Origin: Pollenia angustigena
Taxonomy: Eukaryota; Arthropoda; Insecta; Diptera; Polleniidae
NCBI GenBank assembly: GCA_930367215.1
Contig: OV884056.1
Span: forward strand, 127,098,053 to 127,162,052
Direction of reading: 5' to 3'
DNA: 64,000 nt
This document shows, in pieces, positions 1 to 12,643 of the stretch. Each line of letters begins with the position of its first letter. Position 1 is the stretch's first letter. The notes beneath the pieces are model-generated. The model saw only the letters and a list, made by a program, of their open reading frames with translations, did not search any database and had not been told where the DNA came from. The translations under genes were made by a program, and so were the position numbers.

Positions 1-1557
1 ACTCGAAAGCGGTGAGTTTAACAATTTAGTTTTACCTTTGAATTTTCTGTCACCATATGTAATTTTCTTATTTAGATTTGGTAAACTAGAATCTTTAATT
101 CGAGTCATGATGCATCACCGTGAGATATTAAATGACCAGAACTTTGAATTTTCTGTCACCATATGTAATTTTCTTATATAGATTTGGTAAACTAGAATCT
201 TTAATTCGAGTCATGATTCATCACCGTGAGATATTAAATGACCAGAACTCGAAAGCGGTGATTTTAACAATTTAGTTTTACCTTTGAATTTTCTGTCACC
301 ATATGTAATTTTCTTATTTAGATTTGGTAAACTAGAATCTTTAATTCGAATCATGATGCATCACCGTGAGATATTAAATGACCAGAACTCGAAGGCGATG
401 AGTTTAACAATTTATTCTTACTTTTAAAATTTCTGTCACCATATGTAATTTCCTTATTTAGATTTGGTAAACTAGAATCTTTAATTCGAGTCATGATTCA
501 TCACCATGAGATATTCAATGACCAGAACTCAAAAGCGATGAGTTTAAATATATATTTTTGCCCTTACATTTTCTGAAACCATATGTAATTTCCTTATTTA
601 GATTTGGTAAACTAGAATCTTTAATTCGAGTCATGATTCATCACCGTGAGATATTAAATGATCAGAACTCGAAAGCGGTGAGTTTAACTATTTAGTTTTA
701 CCTTTGAATTTTCGGTCACCATATGTGATTTTCTTATTTAGATTTGGTAAACTAGAATCTTTAATTAGAATCATGATGCATCACCGTGAGATATTAAATG
801 ACCAGAACTCGAAAGCGGTGAGTTTAACAATTTAGTTTTACCTTTGAATTTTCTGTCACCATATGTAATTTTCTTATTTAGATTTGGTAAACTAGAATCT
901 TTAATTCGAGTCATGATGCATCACCGTGAGATATTAAATGACCAGAACTCGAAAGCGGTGATTTTAACAATTTAGTTTTACCTTTAAATTTTCTGTCACC
1001 ATATGTAATTTTCTTATTTAGATTTGGAAAACTAGAATCTTTAATTCGAATCATGATGAATTACCTTGAGATATTAAATGACTAGAACTCGAAAGCGATG
1101 AGTTTAACAATTTATTCTTACTTTTAACAATTTATTCCTACTTTTAAATTTTCTGTCACCATATGTAATTTTCTTATTTAGATGCATCACCGTCAGCTAT
1201 TAAATGATCAGAACTCGAAAGCGGTGAGTTTAACTATTTAGTTTTACCTTTGAATTTTCGGTCACCATATGTGATTTTCTTATTTAGATTTGGTAAACTA
1301 GCATCTTTAATTAGAATCATGATGCATCACCGTGAGATATTAAATGACCAGAACTCGAAAGCGGTGAGTTTAACAATTTAGTTTTACCTTTGAATTTTCG
1401 GTCACCATATGTAATTTTCTTATTTAGATTTGGTAAACTAGAATCTTTAATTCGAATCATGACGCATCACCGTGAGATATTAAATGACCAGAACTCGAAA
1501 GCGGTGAGTTTAACAATTTAGTTTTACCTTTGAATTTTCTGTCACCATATGTAATTT
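1..1557 (+). repeat. Segmental duplication within S1, first copy (partner 3632-5188)
   Basis: The block recurs at a constant offset of 3631 bp. Rare markers are shared: the truncated monomer at 141/3772, the doubled ACTTTTAACAATTTATTC at 1120/4751, and the short monomer TTTAGATGCATCACCGTCAG near 1180/4811. Similarity drops at 1558, where CC replaces TT of the partner. The left limit is cut by the window start. The offset is about 26 monomers minus 9 bp, consistent with unequal exchange or amplification of a higher-order unit. Confidence 0.88.
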
Positions 1558-3631
1558 CCTTATTTAGATTTGGTAAACTAGAAACTTTAATTCGAGTCAT
1601 TATACATCACCGTGAGATATTAAATGACCAGAACTCGAAAGCGATGAGTTTAAATATATATTTTTGCCTTTACATTTTCTGTCACCATATGTAATTTTCT
1701 TATTTAGATTTGGTAAACTAGAATCTTTAATTCGAATCATGATGCATCACCTTGAGATATTAAATGACTAGAACTCGAAAGCGATGAGTTTAACAATTTA
1801 TTCTTACTTTTAAATTTTCTGTCACCATATGTAATTTTCTTATTTAGATTTGGTAAACTAGAATCTTTAATTCGAATCATGATGCATCACCGTGAGCTAT
1901 TAAATGATCAGAACTCGAAAGCGGTGAGTTTAACTATTTAGTTTTACCTTTGAATTTTCTGTCACCATATGTAATTTTCTTATTTAGATTTGGTAAACTA
2001 GAATCTTTAATTAGAATCATGATGCATCACCGTGAGATATTAAATGGCCAGAACTCGAAAGCGATGAGTTTAACAATTTATTCTTACTTTTAAAATTTCG
2101 GTCACCATATGTAATATCCTTATTTAGATTTGGTATGTAATTTTCTTATTTAGATTTGGTAAACTAGAAACTTTAATTCGAATCATGATGCATCACCGTG
2201 AGATATTAAATGACCAGAACTCGAAAACGGTGAGTTTAACAATTTAGTTTTACCTTTGAATTTTCTGTCACCATATGTAATTTTCTTATTTAAATTTCGT
2301 AAACTAGAATCTTTAATTCGAATCATGATGCATCAACGTGATATATTAAATGACCAGAACTCGAAAGCGGTGAGTTTAACTATTTAGTTTTACCTTTGAA
2401 TTTTCTGTCACCATATGTAATTTTCTTATTTAGATTTGGTAAACTAGAATCATTAATTCGAATCATGATGCATCACCGTGAGATATTTAATGACCAGAAC
2501 TCGAAAGCGGTGAGTTTAACTATTTAGTTTTACCTTTGAATTTTCTGTCACCATATGTAATTTTTTTATTTAGATTTGGTAAACTATAATCTTTAATTCG
2601 AGTCATGATGCATCACCGTGATATATTAAATCACCAGAACTCGAAAGCGGTGAGTTTAACAATTTAGTTTTACCTTTGAATTTTCTGTCAACATATGTAA
2701 TTTTCTTATTTAGATTTGGTAAACTAGAATCTTTAATACGAATCATGATGCATCACCGTGAGATATTAAATGACCAGAACTCGAAGGCGATGAGTTTAAC
2801 AATTTATTCTTACTTTTAAAATTTCTTTCACCATATGTAATTTCCTTATTTAGATTTGGTAAACTAGAATCTTTAATTCGAGTCATGATTCATCACCATG
2901 AGATATTCAATGACCAGAACTCAAAAGCGATGAGTTTAAATATATATTTTTGCCCTTACATTTTCTGTCACCATATGTAATTTTCTTATTTAGATTTGGT
3001 AAACTAGAATCTTTAATACGAATCATGATGCATCACCGTGAGATATTAAATGACCAGAACTCGAAGGCGATGAGTTTAACAATTTATTCTTACTTTTAAA
3101 ATGTCTGTCACCATATGTAATTTCCTTATTTAGATTTGGTAAACTAGAATCTTTAATTCGAGTCATGATGCATCACCTTGAGATATTAAATGACTAGAAC
3201 TCGAAAGCGATGAGTTTAACAATTTATTCCTACTTTTAAATTTTCTGTCACCATATGTAATTTTCTTATTTAGATGCATCACCGTCAGCTATTAAACTAG
3301 AATCTTTAATTCGAGTAATGATTTATCACCGTGAGATATTAAATGACCAGAAATCGAAAGCGATGAGTTTAAATATATATTTTTGCCTTTACATTTTCTG
3401 TGACCATATGTAATTTTCTTATTTAGATTTGGTAAACTAGAATCATTAATTGGAATCATGATGCATCACCGTGAGATATCAAATGACCAGAACTCGAAAG
3501 CGGTGAGTTTAACAATTTAGTTTTACCTTTGAATTTTCTGTCACCATATGTAATTTTCTTATTTAGATTTGGTAAACTAGAATCATTAATTCGAATCATG
3601 ATGCATCACCGTGATATATTAAATGACCAGA

Positions 3632-5188
3632 ACTCGAAAGCGGTGAGTTTAACAATTTAGTTTTACCTTTGAATTTTCTGTCACCATATGTAATTTTCTT
3701 ATTTAGATTTGGTAAACTAGAATCTTTAATTCGAGTCATGATGCATCACCGTGAGATATTAAATGACCAGAACTTTGAATTTTCTGTCACCATATGTAAT
3801 TTTCTTATATAGATTTGGTAAACTAGAATCTTTAATTCGAGTCATGATTCATCACCGTGAGATATTAAATGACCAGAACTCGAAAGCGGTGATTTTAACA
3901 ATTTAGTTTTACCTTTGAATTTTCTGTCACCATATGTAATTTTCTTATTTAGATTTGGTAAACTAGAATCTTTAATTCGAATCATGATGCATCACCGTGA
4001 GATATTAAATGACCAGAACTCGAAGGCGATGAGTTTAACAATTTATTCTTACTTTTAAAATTTCTGTCACCATATGTAATTTCCTTATTTAGATTTGGTA
4101 AACTAGAATCTTTAATTCGAGTCATGATTCATCACCATGAGATATTCAATGACCAGAACTCAAAAGCGATGAGTTTAAATATATATTTTTGCCCTTACAT
4201 TTTCTGAAACCATATGTAATTTCCTTATTTAGATTTGGTAAACTAGAATCTTTAATTCGAGTCATGATTCATCACCGTGAGATATTAAATGATCAGAACT
4301 CGAAAGCGGTGAGTTTAACTATTTAGTTTTACCTTTGAATTTTCGGTCACCATATGTGATTTTCTTATTTAGATTTGGTAAACTAGAATCTTTAATTAGA
4401 ATCATGATGCATCACCGTGAGATATTAAATGACCAGAACTCGAAAGCGGTGAGTTTAACAATTTAGTTTTACCTTTGAATTTTCTGTCACCATATGTAAT
4501 TTTCTTATTTAGATTTGGTAAACTAGAATCTTTAATTCGAGTCATGATGCATCACCGTGAGATATTAAATGACCAGAACTCGAAAGCGGTGATTTTAACA
4601 ATTTAGTTTTACCTTTAAATTTTCTGTCACCATATGTAATTTTCTTATTTAGATTTGGAAAACTAGAATCTTTAATTCGAATCATGATGAATTACCTTGA
4701 GATATTAAATGACTAGAACTCGAAAGCGATGAGTTTAACAATTTATTCTTACTTTTAACAATTTATTCCTACTTTTAAATTTTCTGTCACCATATGTAAT
4801 TTTCTTATTTAGATGCATCACCGTCAGCTATTAAATGATCAGAACTCGAAAGCGGTGAGTTTAACTATTTAGTTTTACCTTTGAATTTTCGGTCACCATA
4901 TGTGATTTTCTTATTTAGATTTGGTAAACTAGCATCTTTAATTAGAATCATGATGCATCACCGTGAGATATTAAATGACCAGAACTCGAAAGCGGTGAGT
5001 TTAACAATTTAGTTTTACCTTTGAATTTTCGGTCACCATATGTAATTTTCTTATTTAGATTTGGTAAACTAGAATCTTTAATTCGAATCATGACGCATCA
5101 CCGTGAGATATTAAATGACCAGAACTCGAAAGCGGTGAGTTTAACAATTTAGTTTTACCTTTGAATTTTCTGTCACCATATGTAATTT
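3632..5188 (+). repeat. Segmental duplication within S1, second copy
   Basis: Direct repeat of 1-1557 carrying the same rare truncated monomers in the same order. After 5188 the order of monomer variants departs from that after 1557, which marks the duplication edge. Confidence 0.88.
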
Positions 5189-7703
5189 TCTTATTTAGAT
5201 TTGGTAAACTAGAATCTTTAATTCGAGTCATGATGCATCACCGTGAGATATTAAATGACCAGAACTCGAAAGCGGTGATTTTAACAATTTAGTTTTACCT
5301 TTAAATTTTCTGTCACCATATGTAATTTTCTTATTTAGATTTGGTAAACTAGAATCTTTAATTCGAATCATGATGCATCACCGTGAGATATTAAATGACC
5401 AGAACTCGAAGGCGATGAGTTTAACAATTTATTCTTACTTTTAAAATGTCTGTCACCATATGTAATTTCCTTATTTAGATTTGGTAAACTAGAATCTTTA
5501 ATTCGAGTAATGATTCATCATCGTGAGATATTAAATGACCAGAACTCGAAAGCGATGAGTTTAAATATATATTTTTGCCTTTACATTTTCTGTCACCATA
5601 TGTAATTTTCTTATTTAGATTTGGTAAACTAGAATCATTAATTCGAATCATGATGCATCACCGTGAGATATTAAATGACCAGAACTCGAAAGCGGTGAGT
5701 TTAACTATTTAGTTTTACCTTTGAAATTTCCTGTCACCATATGTAATTTTCTTATTTAGATTTGGTAAACTAGAATCATTAATTCGAATCATGATGCATC
5801 ACCGTGAGATATTAAATGACCAGAACTCGAAAGCGGTGAGTTTAACAATTTAGTTTTACCTTTGAATTTTCTGTCACCATATGTAATTTTCTTATTTAGA
5901 TTTGGTAAACTAGAATCTTTAATTCGAGTCATGATGCATCACCGTGAGATATTAAATGACCAGCACTCGAAAGCGGTGATTTTAACAATTTAGTTTTACC
6001 TTTGAATTTTCTGTCACCATATGAAATTTTCTTATTTAGATTTGGTAAACTAGAATCATTAATTCGAGTCATGATTCATCACCGTGAGATATTAAATGAC
6101 CAGAACTCGAAAGCGGTGATTTTAACAATTTAGTTTTACCTTTGAATTTTCTGTCACCATATGTAATTTTCTTATTTAGATTTGGTAAACTAGAATCTTT
6201 AATTCGAATCATGGTGCATCACCGTGAGATATTAAATGACCAGAACTCGAACGCGATGAGTTTAACAATTTATTCTTACTTTTAAAATTTCTGTCACCAT
6301 ATGTAATTTCCTTATTTAGATTTGGTTAACTAGAATCTTTAATTCGAGTCATGATTCATCACCGTGAGATATTAAATGACCAGAACTCGAAAGCGATGAG
6401 TTTATATATATATTTTTGCCTTTACATTTTCTGTCACCATATGTAATTTTCTTATTTAGATTTGGTAAACTAGAATCTTTAATTCGAATCATGATGCATC
6501 ACCGTGAGCTATTAAATGACCAGAACTCGAAAACGGTGAGTTTAACAATTAAGTTTTGCCTTTGAATTTTCTGTCACCATATGTAATTTTCTTATTTAGA
6601 TTTGGTAAACTAGAATCTTTAATTCGAGTAATGATTCATCATCGTGAGATATTAAATGACCAGAACTCGAAAGCGATGAGTTTAAATATATATTTTTGCC
6701 TTTACATTTTCTGTCACCATATGTAATTTTCTTATTTAGATTTGGTAAACTAGAATCATTAATTCGAATCATGATGCATCACCGTGAGATATTAAATGAC
6801 CAGAACTCGAAAGCGGTGAGTTTAACTATTTAGTTTTACCTTTGAAATTTCCTGTCACCATATGTAATTTTCTTATTTAGATTTGGTAAACTAGAATCAT
6901 TAATTCGAATCATGATGCATCACCGTGAGATATTAAATGACCAGAACTCGAAAGCGGTGAGTTTAACAATTTAGTTTTACCTTTGAATTTTCTGTCACCA
7001 TATGTAATTTTCTTATTTAGATTTGGTAAACTAGAATCTTTAATTAGAATTATGATGCATCACCGTGAGATATTAAATGACCAGAACTCGAAAACGGTGA
7101 GTTTAACAATTTATTCTTACTTTTAAAATTTCTGTCACCATATGTAATTTCCTTATTTAGATTTGGTAAACTAGAATCTTTAATTCAAGTCATGATTCAT
7201 CACCGTGAGATATTAAATGACCAGAACTCGAAAGCGATGAGTTTAAATATATATTTTTGCCCTTACATTTTCTGTCACCATATGGAACTTTCTTATATAG
7301 ATTTGGTAAATTAGAATCTTTAATTCGAATCATGATGCATCACCTTGAGATATTAAATGACTAGAACTCGAAAGCGAAGAGTTTAACAATTTATTCTTAC
7401 TTTTAAATTTTCTGTCACCATATGTAATTTTCTTATTTAGATTTGGTAAACTAGAATCTTTAATTCGAATCATGATGCATCACCGTCAGCTATTAAAAGA
7501 TCAGAACTCGAAAGCGGTGAGTTAAACTATTTAGTTTTACCTTTGAATTTTCTGTCACCATATGTAATTTTCTTATTTAGATTTGGTAAACTAGAATCTT
7601 TAATTCGAATCATGATGCATCACCGTGAGATATTAAATGACCAGAACTCGAAAGCGGTGAGTTTAACAATTTAGTTTTACCTTTGAATTTTCTGTCACCA
7701 TAT

Positions 7704-8062
7704 CGTTAGCTAAAATGCAAAAGGACGTAACTAACAAAAATATAATTTTACAGGAGAAGCAAAAAACTTTATTAAATGAAAACTATAAACATGTCAAAAA
7801 ACATGCGTTAATGGGTCATCAAAAGAAACCATTTCATTATATTTTGTTGAAAAAAAAAATGAGTAATTGCGTAGTTTCTCATTTATAAAATAAACACACG
7901 TGTAGTTACGTCCCTTTGTTTTTTGTTAATAAAAGCGCAATTTTTGATCCCAGAAGTGCAAAATTTTGTGTAGACACGTAGTTCAATGGCATTTATAATA
8001 ATCAATCAAAAACACGATTTTGAATTTTTTGTTAGTTACGTCTTTTTGCATTTTAGCTAACG
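7704..8062. mobile_element. 359-bp MITE with 37-bp terminal inverted repeats
   Basis: The left end CGTTAGCTAAAATGCAAAAG and the right end matching its reverse complement form TIRs of about 37 bp with one mismatch. The satellite on both sides is continuous if one copy of ATAT is removed (7700-7703 and 8063-8066), so the target duplication is ATAT. It could equally be TA, with an element starting TCG and ending CGA, because the site is palindromic. A subterminal GTAGTTACGTCC motif echoes the TIR. There is no coding capacity. The superfamily is unresolved. Confidence 0.9.
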
Positions 8063-9327
8063 ATATGTAATTTTCTTATTTAGATTTGGTAAACTAGAAT
8101 CTTTAATTCGAATCATGATGCATCACCGTGAGATATTAAATGACCAGAACTCGAAAGCGGTGAGTTTAACAATTTAGTTTTACCTTTGAATTTTCGGTCA
8201 CCATATGTAATTTTCTTATTTAGATTTGGTAAACTAGAATCTTTAATTCGAATCATGATGCATCACCGTGAGATATTAAATGACCACAACTCGAAAGCGA
8301 TGAGTTTAACAAATTAATTTTACCTTTGAATTTTCTGTCACCATATGTAATTTTCTTATTTAGATTTGGTAAACTAGAATCTTTAATTTGAATCATGATG
8401 CATCACCGTGAGATATTAAATGACCAGAACTCGAAAGCGGTGAGTTTAACTATTTAGTTTTACCTTTGAATTTTCTGTCACCATATGTAATTTTCTTATT
8501 TAGATTTGGTAAACTAGAATCTTTAGTTCGAATCATGATGTATCACCGTAAGATATTAAATGACCAGAACTCGAAAGCGATGAGTTTAACAAATTATTTT
8601 TACCTTTGAATTGTCTGTCACCATATGTCCTTTTCTTATTTAGATTTGGTAAACTAGAATCTTTAATTCGAATCATGATGCATCACCGTGAGTTATTAAA
8701 TGATCAGAACTCGAAAAGCATTGAGTTTAACAATTTATTCTTACTTTTAAATTTGCTGTCACCATATGTAATTTTCTTATTTAGATTTGGTAAACTAGAA
8801 TCATTAATTCGAGTCATGATTCATCACCGTGAGATATTAAATGACCAGAACTCAAAAGCGACGAGTTTAACAATTTATTCTTACTTTTAAATTGTCTGTC
8901 ACCATATGTAATTTTCTTATTTAGATTTGGTAAACTAAAATCTTTAATTCGAATCATGATGCATCACCGTCAGCTATTAAATGATCAGAACTCGAAAGCG
9001 GTGAGTTTAACTATTTAGTTTTACCTTTGAATTTTCTGTCACCATATGTAATTTTCTTATTTAGATTTGGTAAACTAGAATTTTTAATTCGAATCATGAT
9101 GCATCACCGTGAGATATTAAATGACCAGAACTCGAAAGCGGTGAGTTTAACTATTTAGTTTTACCTTTGAATTTTCTGTCACCATATGTAATTTTCTTAT
9201 TTAGATTTGGTAAACTAGAATCTTTAATTCAAGTCATGATTCATCACCGTGAGATATTAAATGACCACAACTCGAAAGCGATGAGTTTAACAAATTAATT
9301 TTACCTTTGAATTTTCTGTCACCATAT
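8063..9327 (+). repeat. 140-bp satellite array, block S2
   Basis: Continuation of the same satellite in the same orientation and phase between two transposon insertions, about nine monomers. It includes a 141-bp monomer variant with an extra A (GAAAAGCATTGAG, about 8713), which also appears on the far side of the 4.3-kb insertion at about 13965, so a similar higher-order repeat flanks both sides of that insertion. Confidence 0.96.
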
Positions 9328-9879
9328 CGTCGTTCCGGAGTTATCTTGCCGTATATCACAAAATCGAAAAAAATGAGATAAGACCGTTTCCTATGGTAAA
9401 TTTAATAGATCTATCAATTTGCGCTATCCTCACGTCTCTATCTCTTATGGTTAATGAGATATTACGAAGCTATTTGTTGTATATCCACTTTTGCGAAAAA
9501 TTTAATACGTTATAATATCGTATGTAGCATAATTGTGGATGTACGACAAAAAACGTATGAAAATTTTCAATTAAAAAAATCTTGCTATCTTATTGTATGT
9601 GAACAAAGTAAATTAGGCAAGTTACAAAAAAGAGACTTTATTATTTATATTACTTTTATTTTAACATTTTTCGTTTTATATGCTTTTTATATTGATGGAA
9701 TTATTGCTATATTGCCTAAATTTTCTTTATTGTTAAGCAATTAAAGGTTAAATATTCAGGGTGGTCCAACCATAATGCACAATGTTAATTGTGAATAAAA
9801 CAAAAAGTTTTTAGAGAATTATCTGATTTTTTTTTTATTATTATAAAGAAGGATCTATGACAACTATGTGTGAGAGAAA

Positions 9880-10328
9880 ATATCGGCCAAATGCTCGTCG
9901 CGGCTAGCATACCTTTGTCGTATGGTCCATATTTTCAATGCCTCTGAGACATAATTGAGATTCAATGTCCTTAATGTGTCAAATTATCTAATCCTTTAGC
10001 TCTTGGATTGTTCTTGGCTTATTGACGTACACTTTTTTAAATATTACCAAAGAAAGAAGGCCAACGGTGTCAAATCATATGATCGTGACGGCGAGTTGAC
10101 ATGGCCATTGAAGTTCTCGTGCAGAAGAGCCATTGTTTTGTTGGCCGTGCGACACATACTTTTCGAACTACTTATCGTCCATGTCCATATCCTCACTTTC
10201 TGGCAAAAAATCCCTTATTAGCTCGCGATAGCGAACACCATTCACAGTAACTGCTTGGCATACCTCATTTTTGAAGAAGTAAAGCCCGATGATGCCGCCT
10301 GGACATAAACCGCACCAAGCATGCATGC
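9880..10328 (-). pseudogene. Mariner-like transposase remnant, C-terminal part
   Basis: Minus-strand translation gives AWCGLCPGGIIGLYFF, then QAVTVNGVRYRELIRDF and ESEDMDMDD, followed after a stop by VYVNKPRTIQELKD. These match the typical order in mariner-type transposases: the W-G-L-x-x-GGIIGPYFF block, the VNG-x-RYREM block, the DMDMDDLWFQQDGA region and the late VY-x-(D/N)-x-P-x-TIQELK segment. In the family this region binds metal and cleaves and joins transposon ends. Here in-frame stops follow DMDMDD, and the QQDGA catalytic aspartate motif is degraded. It is a relic, in the opposite orientation to the satellite and separated from its N-terminal half by the Transib-like insertion. Confidence 0.78.
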
Positions 10329-10434
10329 AAATTATTATTTCTTCCCGTTTATTTATTTAAAAAAAAAACATTTATTTATTTTTTAAATTTCTTAAACGGT
10401 AGATTACAATTCTTAGGTTCTGTTCGAACCGTTG

Positions 10435-12643
10435 CACATAGGGGTTTTTTGCCAATCTAGCCGGACATTACTTTTTGTTTTAGCTTATATTGCTTCTTAA
10501 AAGTTATTGAGTGCCCCTAGATCGATGAAACTTGGCAGAAATATGTGATATTGTCATAGGCAGGTAAACCTCAAAAATAAATAAAATCGGACCAGGGAGG
10601 AAAAGGTTCCCCCTAGAAGAACTAATCCAACCTATGAAAAATGCAATTTTTTTTTTAACTTTTCCCATACTTTTGTTTGGCAAATGCAACTTTTAACGTC
10701 GGCGAAAGTTAAAAAACCTAAAGTAAGACTCATGAGATCGTAAAATTACACTTTTCGCCCCCGTCCCCTTATGAGGGCGGTTACATAAAATAATATTTAA
10801 AAAAAATGTAAATATTAAAAGAAATAGATTACTAACGCCTTAATACTATAAAAATTAAATTTTTGAACTTTAATGGGTAGGGGGAGGTATCCCTCCAAAC
10901 ACCCCCCCACCCCCGGAACGACCCTGTAAAAAATTTTTTTTTTTTGCTAATTTCCAAAACATATTAATTTTTAAGATTTTATGTGACTTTTATGTATTTT
11001 ATAGTATTTAATTTATCTGAAAATAATTAATATATTCGTAATAATAACTTAGTTATAATAGTAACAGCAAATTTTATTTAAAATAATAACAACTAATTTA
11101 TTTAAAATAACTTCTCTTTTGCACTAAGATGATGATGAGTGCCATGGTTCTTCTTCGTCTGCTTCTTCAAAATCCTCTTCTGAATCTGAATTCTCTTCAG
11201 AGCCAAGTACAGGTGGAAGCATAAAAGAAATTGCTTCTTTCGTAAAGGGTAATGACTTTTTTTTTGGAGTTGGTCTTATGCTAGTAATCAGTGGGTCAGA
11301 ACTGAGCAAAAGTCTATTTATAACATCTTTGTTACACTGAACCCTCGAAAACTTTCTAGCAAAATTCTCCCTGTAAAGCCGAAAATTTTTATTTCGTGCC
11401 TCAGACGCATCTTCTGATAATAGCCCGATAGGCAACAATGCCTCACTCATTACAGTTGCGCCATGTACTAAAATCTTGCGCATTGTAGGTGTCATAGGAT
11501 GCCAGGGATATAGAGTAACGTAAAGTTTTGCAGTGTCTAAGCAATAATTGGCAAACTCGTGCAAATGGATTTTGTGACCACTTGTAATTACTTCAATAAT
11601 AACTTTGATCCGGTAGATGAAATCCAATGCAATTCCAGTTATTTCTGCAGCTAATTCAGGATTGGAAAAAAATCGTCTGCTGGTGTTACCATCGTTGCTG
11701 TTTCCAAATCCAGTCTTCGGTACATCCACTATTAGCCCTAATTCACTTCTAAATTTTTCTTGGATATTTTTTTCCCTCTCATTAAGAATAGTTTTATTTA
11801 TTTTATGACTGGGTTTCTATCATATGTACCTATGCAAGATGAGCAAAAACAGAAAAAAGGTAAAAAAATTTTTTTGCTCTATTAAATAACGTCCTTTAGC
11901 GGCCGCACAGGTGGTTAAAACCCGTTACTTACTGTTTCGCACATCCCTTTTTTACACAGGTAATATTAGTCTTAGATGTAATAATTTAAATAAAAAACAT
12001 CTACGTACAACCAACACATTTTATGACTGACGAAAGGGTATCTATCATATGTACCTATGCAAGATGAGCAAAAACAGAAAAAAGGTGAAATTTTCAAAAA
12101 ATCATACAAAAAAATGGCGCAACAACGCGCAACGTTTTTTTTTTTAATTTAAAAGTAGAGATTTCAAATTTTATCGTGATGTATAACATTTTTAAGAACT
12201 CAGCGGAACTCACCTTCAAAAACCTTTTAAATTTTTTTTTTTTACAAAAAAGTGAACAAAAAAATCGTTTTTTTTAATTTCGTACTAATTTTTTTATCAT
12301 AAAAAATTCAAATAAAATTTTTCTAAAAATTTTCGTAATTAGCTGTTTATATAGTCTTTCACAGAAAAAAAAATTCAATGTAAAATCTTTATTCGTTTAT
12401 CTACAAAAAAATATATTGTAAACCTCCCAAAACCGTAAAAAGTCAATGAACACGCATGCAATTTAATCAACTTTCCTGGTTTTAACAGTGTCCCAAAACC
12501 ACAAACCTCAAGCAAAAGACTTGAAAATTCACTATACGATCCAGAACTTTGTTGTCTGTCGAGCTGCGTACTTGAATTTTTCCATTTCTTAAATTAAATT
12601 TTTTGCTTAATGTCCGGCTAGATTGGCAAAAAACCCCTATGTG
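10435..12643 (-). mobile_element. Transib-like transposon (RAG1-related), 2209 bp, internally decayed
   Basis: Perfect 36-bp terminal inverted repeats (10435-10470 and 12608-12643) begin CACATAGGGGTTTTTTGCC, that is with CAC as in Transib ends and RAG recombination signals. Exactly 5 bp, CGTTG, is duplicated at 10430-10434 and 12644-12648; 5-bp GC-leaning duplications are a Transib hallmark. The minus strand carries the C-terminal part of a RAG1/Transib-type transposase. At 2.2 kb the element lacks room for a full transposase of about 700 residues. An internal direct repeat (TATCATATGTACCTATGCAA at about 11818 and 12053) and long A/T runs fill the rest. It is nested in the mariner relic. Confidence 0.75.
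11124..11811 (-). pseudogene. Transib/RAG1-like transposase, C-terminal fragment
   Basis: An open frame of about 228 codons without a credible start enters after a stop near 11811 and ends at 11124. It contains FGNSNDGNTSRRFF, matching the N-D-G-N-T-(A)-R-R-F-F block of Transib transposases. About 85 residues further on, SEDASEARNKNFRLYRENFA resembles the RAG1 segment with the E-x-x-x-NK-x-FR-x-x-R pattern that bears the third catalytic acidic residue. Next is a conserved-looking LLLSSDPLITS, and the end is an acidic tail rich in E, D and S. The family acts as a DDE endonuclease cutting at CAC-initiated ends. The two upstream catalytic aspartates and the N-terminal domains are absent, so it cannot transpose alone. 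I infer the family from motifs; a profile search would settle it. Confidence 0.72.

Larger units (their letters stand above)
1..7703 (+). repeat. 140-bp satellite array, block S1
   Basis: Head-to-tail tandem array with a 140-bp period; for example the CCTTTGAATT phase at 841 recurs at 981. A monomer contains ATTTAGATTTGGTAAACTAG, then CTTTAATTCGAATCATG, the 10-bp palindrome TGATGCATCA, GAGATATTAAATGACCAG, AACTCGAAAGCGGTGAG, a variable AT-rich segment, then TGTCACCATATG. Variants differ mainly in the variable segment (TTTAGTTTTACC, TTTATTCTTACTT or ATATATATTTTTGCC) and in GATGCATC versus GATTCATC. Truncated monomers occur, such as the deletion fusing CCAGAA to CTTTGAATT at 141 and 3772. Positions 1-1557 are repeated at 3632-5188. 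The array is ended only by a transposon inserted in a CATATG. No coding function is seen. Confidence 0.97.

Noticed and set aside
9454..9744. 96-codon frame with a hydrophobic stretch (YITFILTFFVLYAFY)
   Set aside because: AT-rich interior of a non-autonomous TIR element, no recognisable domain, no supporting signals; hydrophobicity follows from T-richness.
10003..10221. 72-codon plus-strand frame
   Set aside because: Antisense shadow of the mariner transposase remnant on the minus strand.
10504..10689. 61-codon minus-strand frame near the left end of the Transib-like element
   Set aside because: No similarity to transposase motifs, and it lies downstream of the transposase fragment on the same strand.
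11617..11808. 63-codon plus-strand frame
   Set aside because: Antisense shadow of the RAG1/Transib-like fragment.
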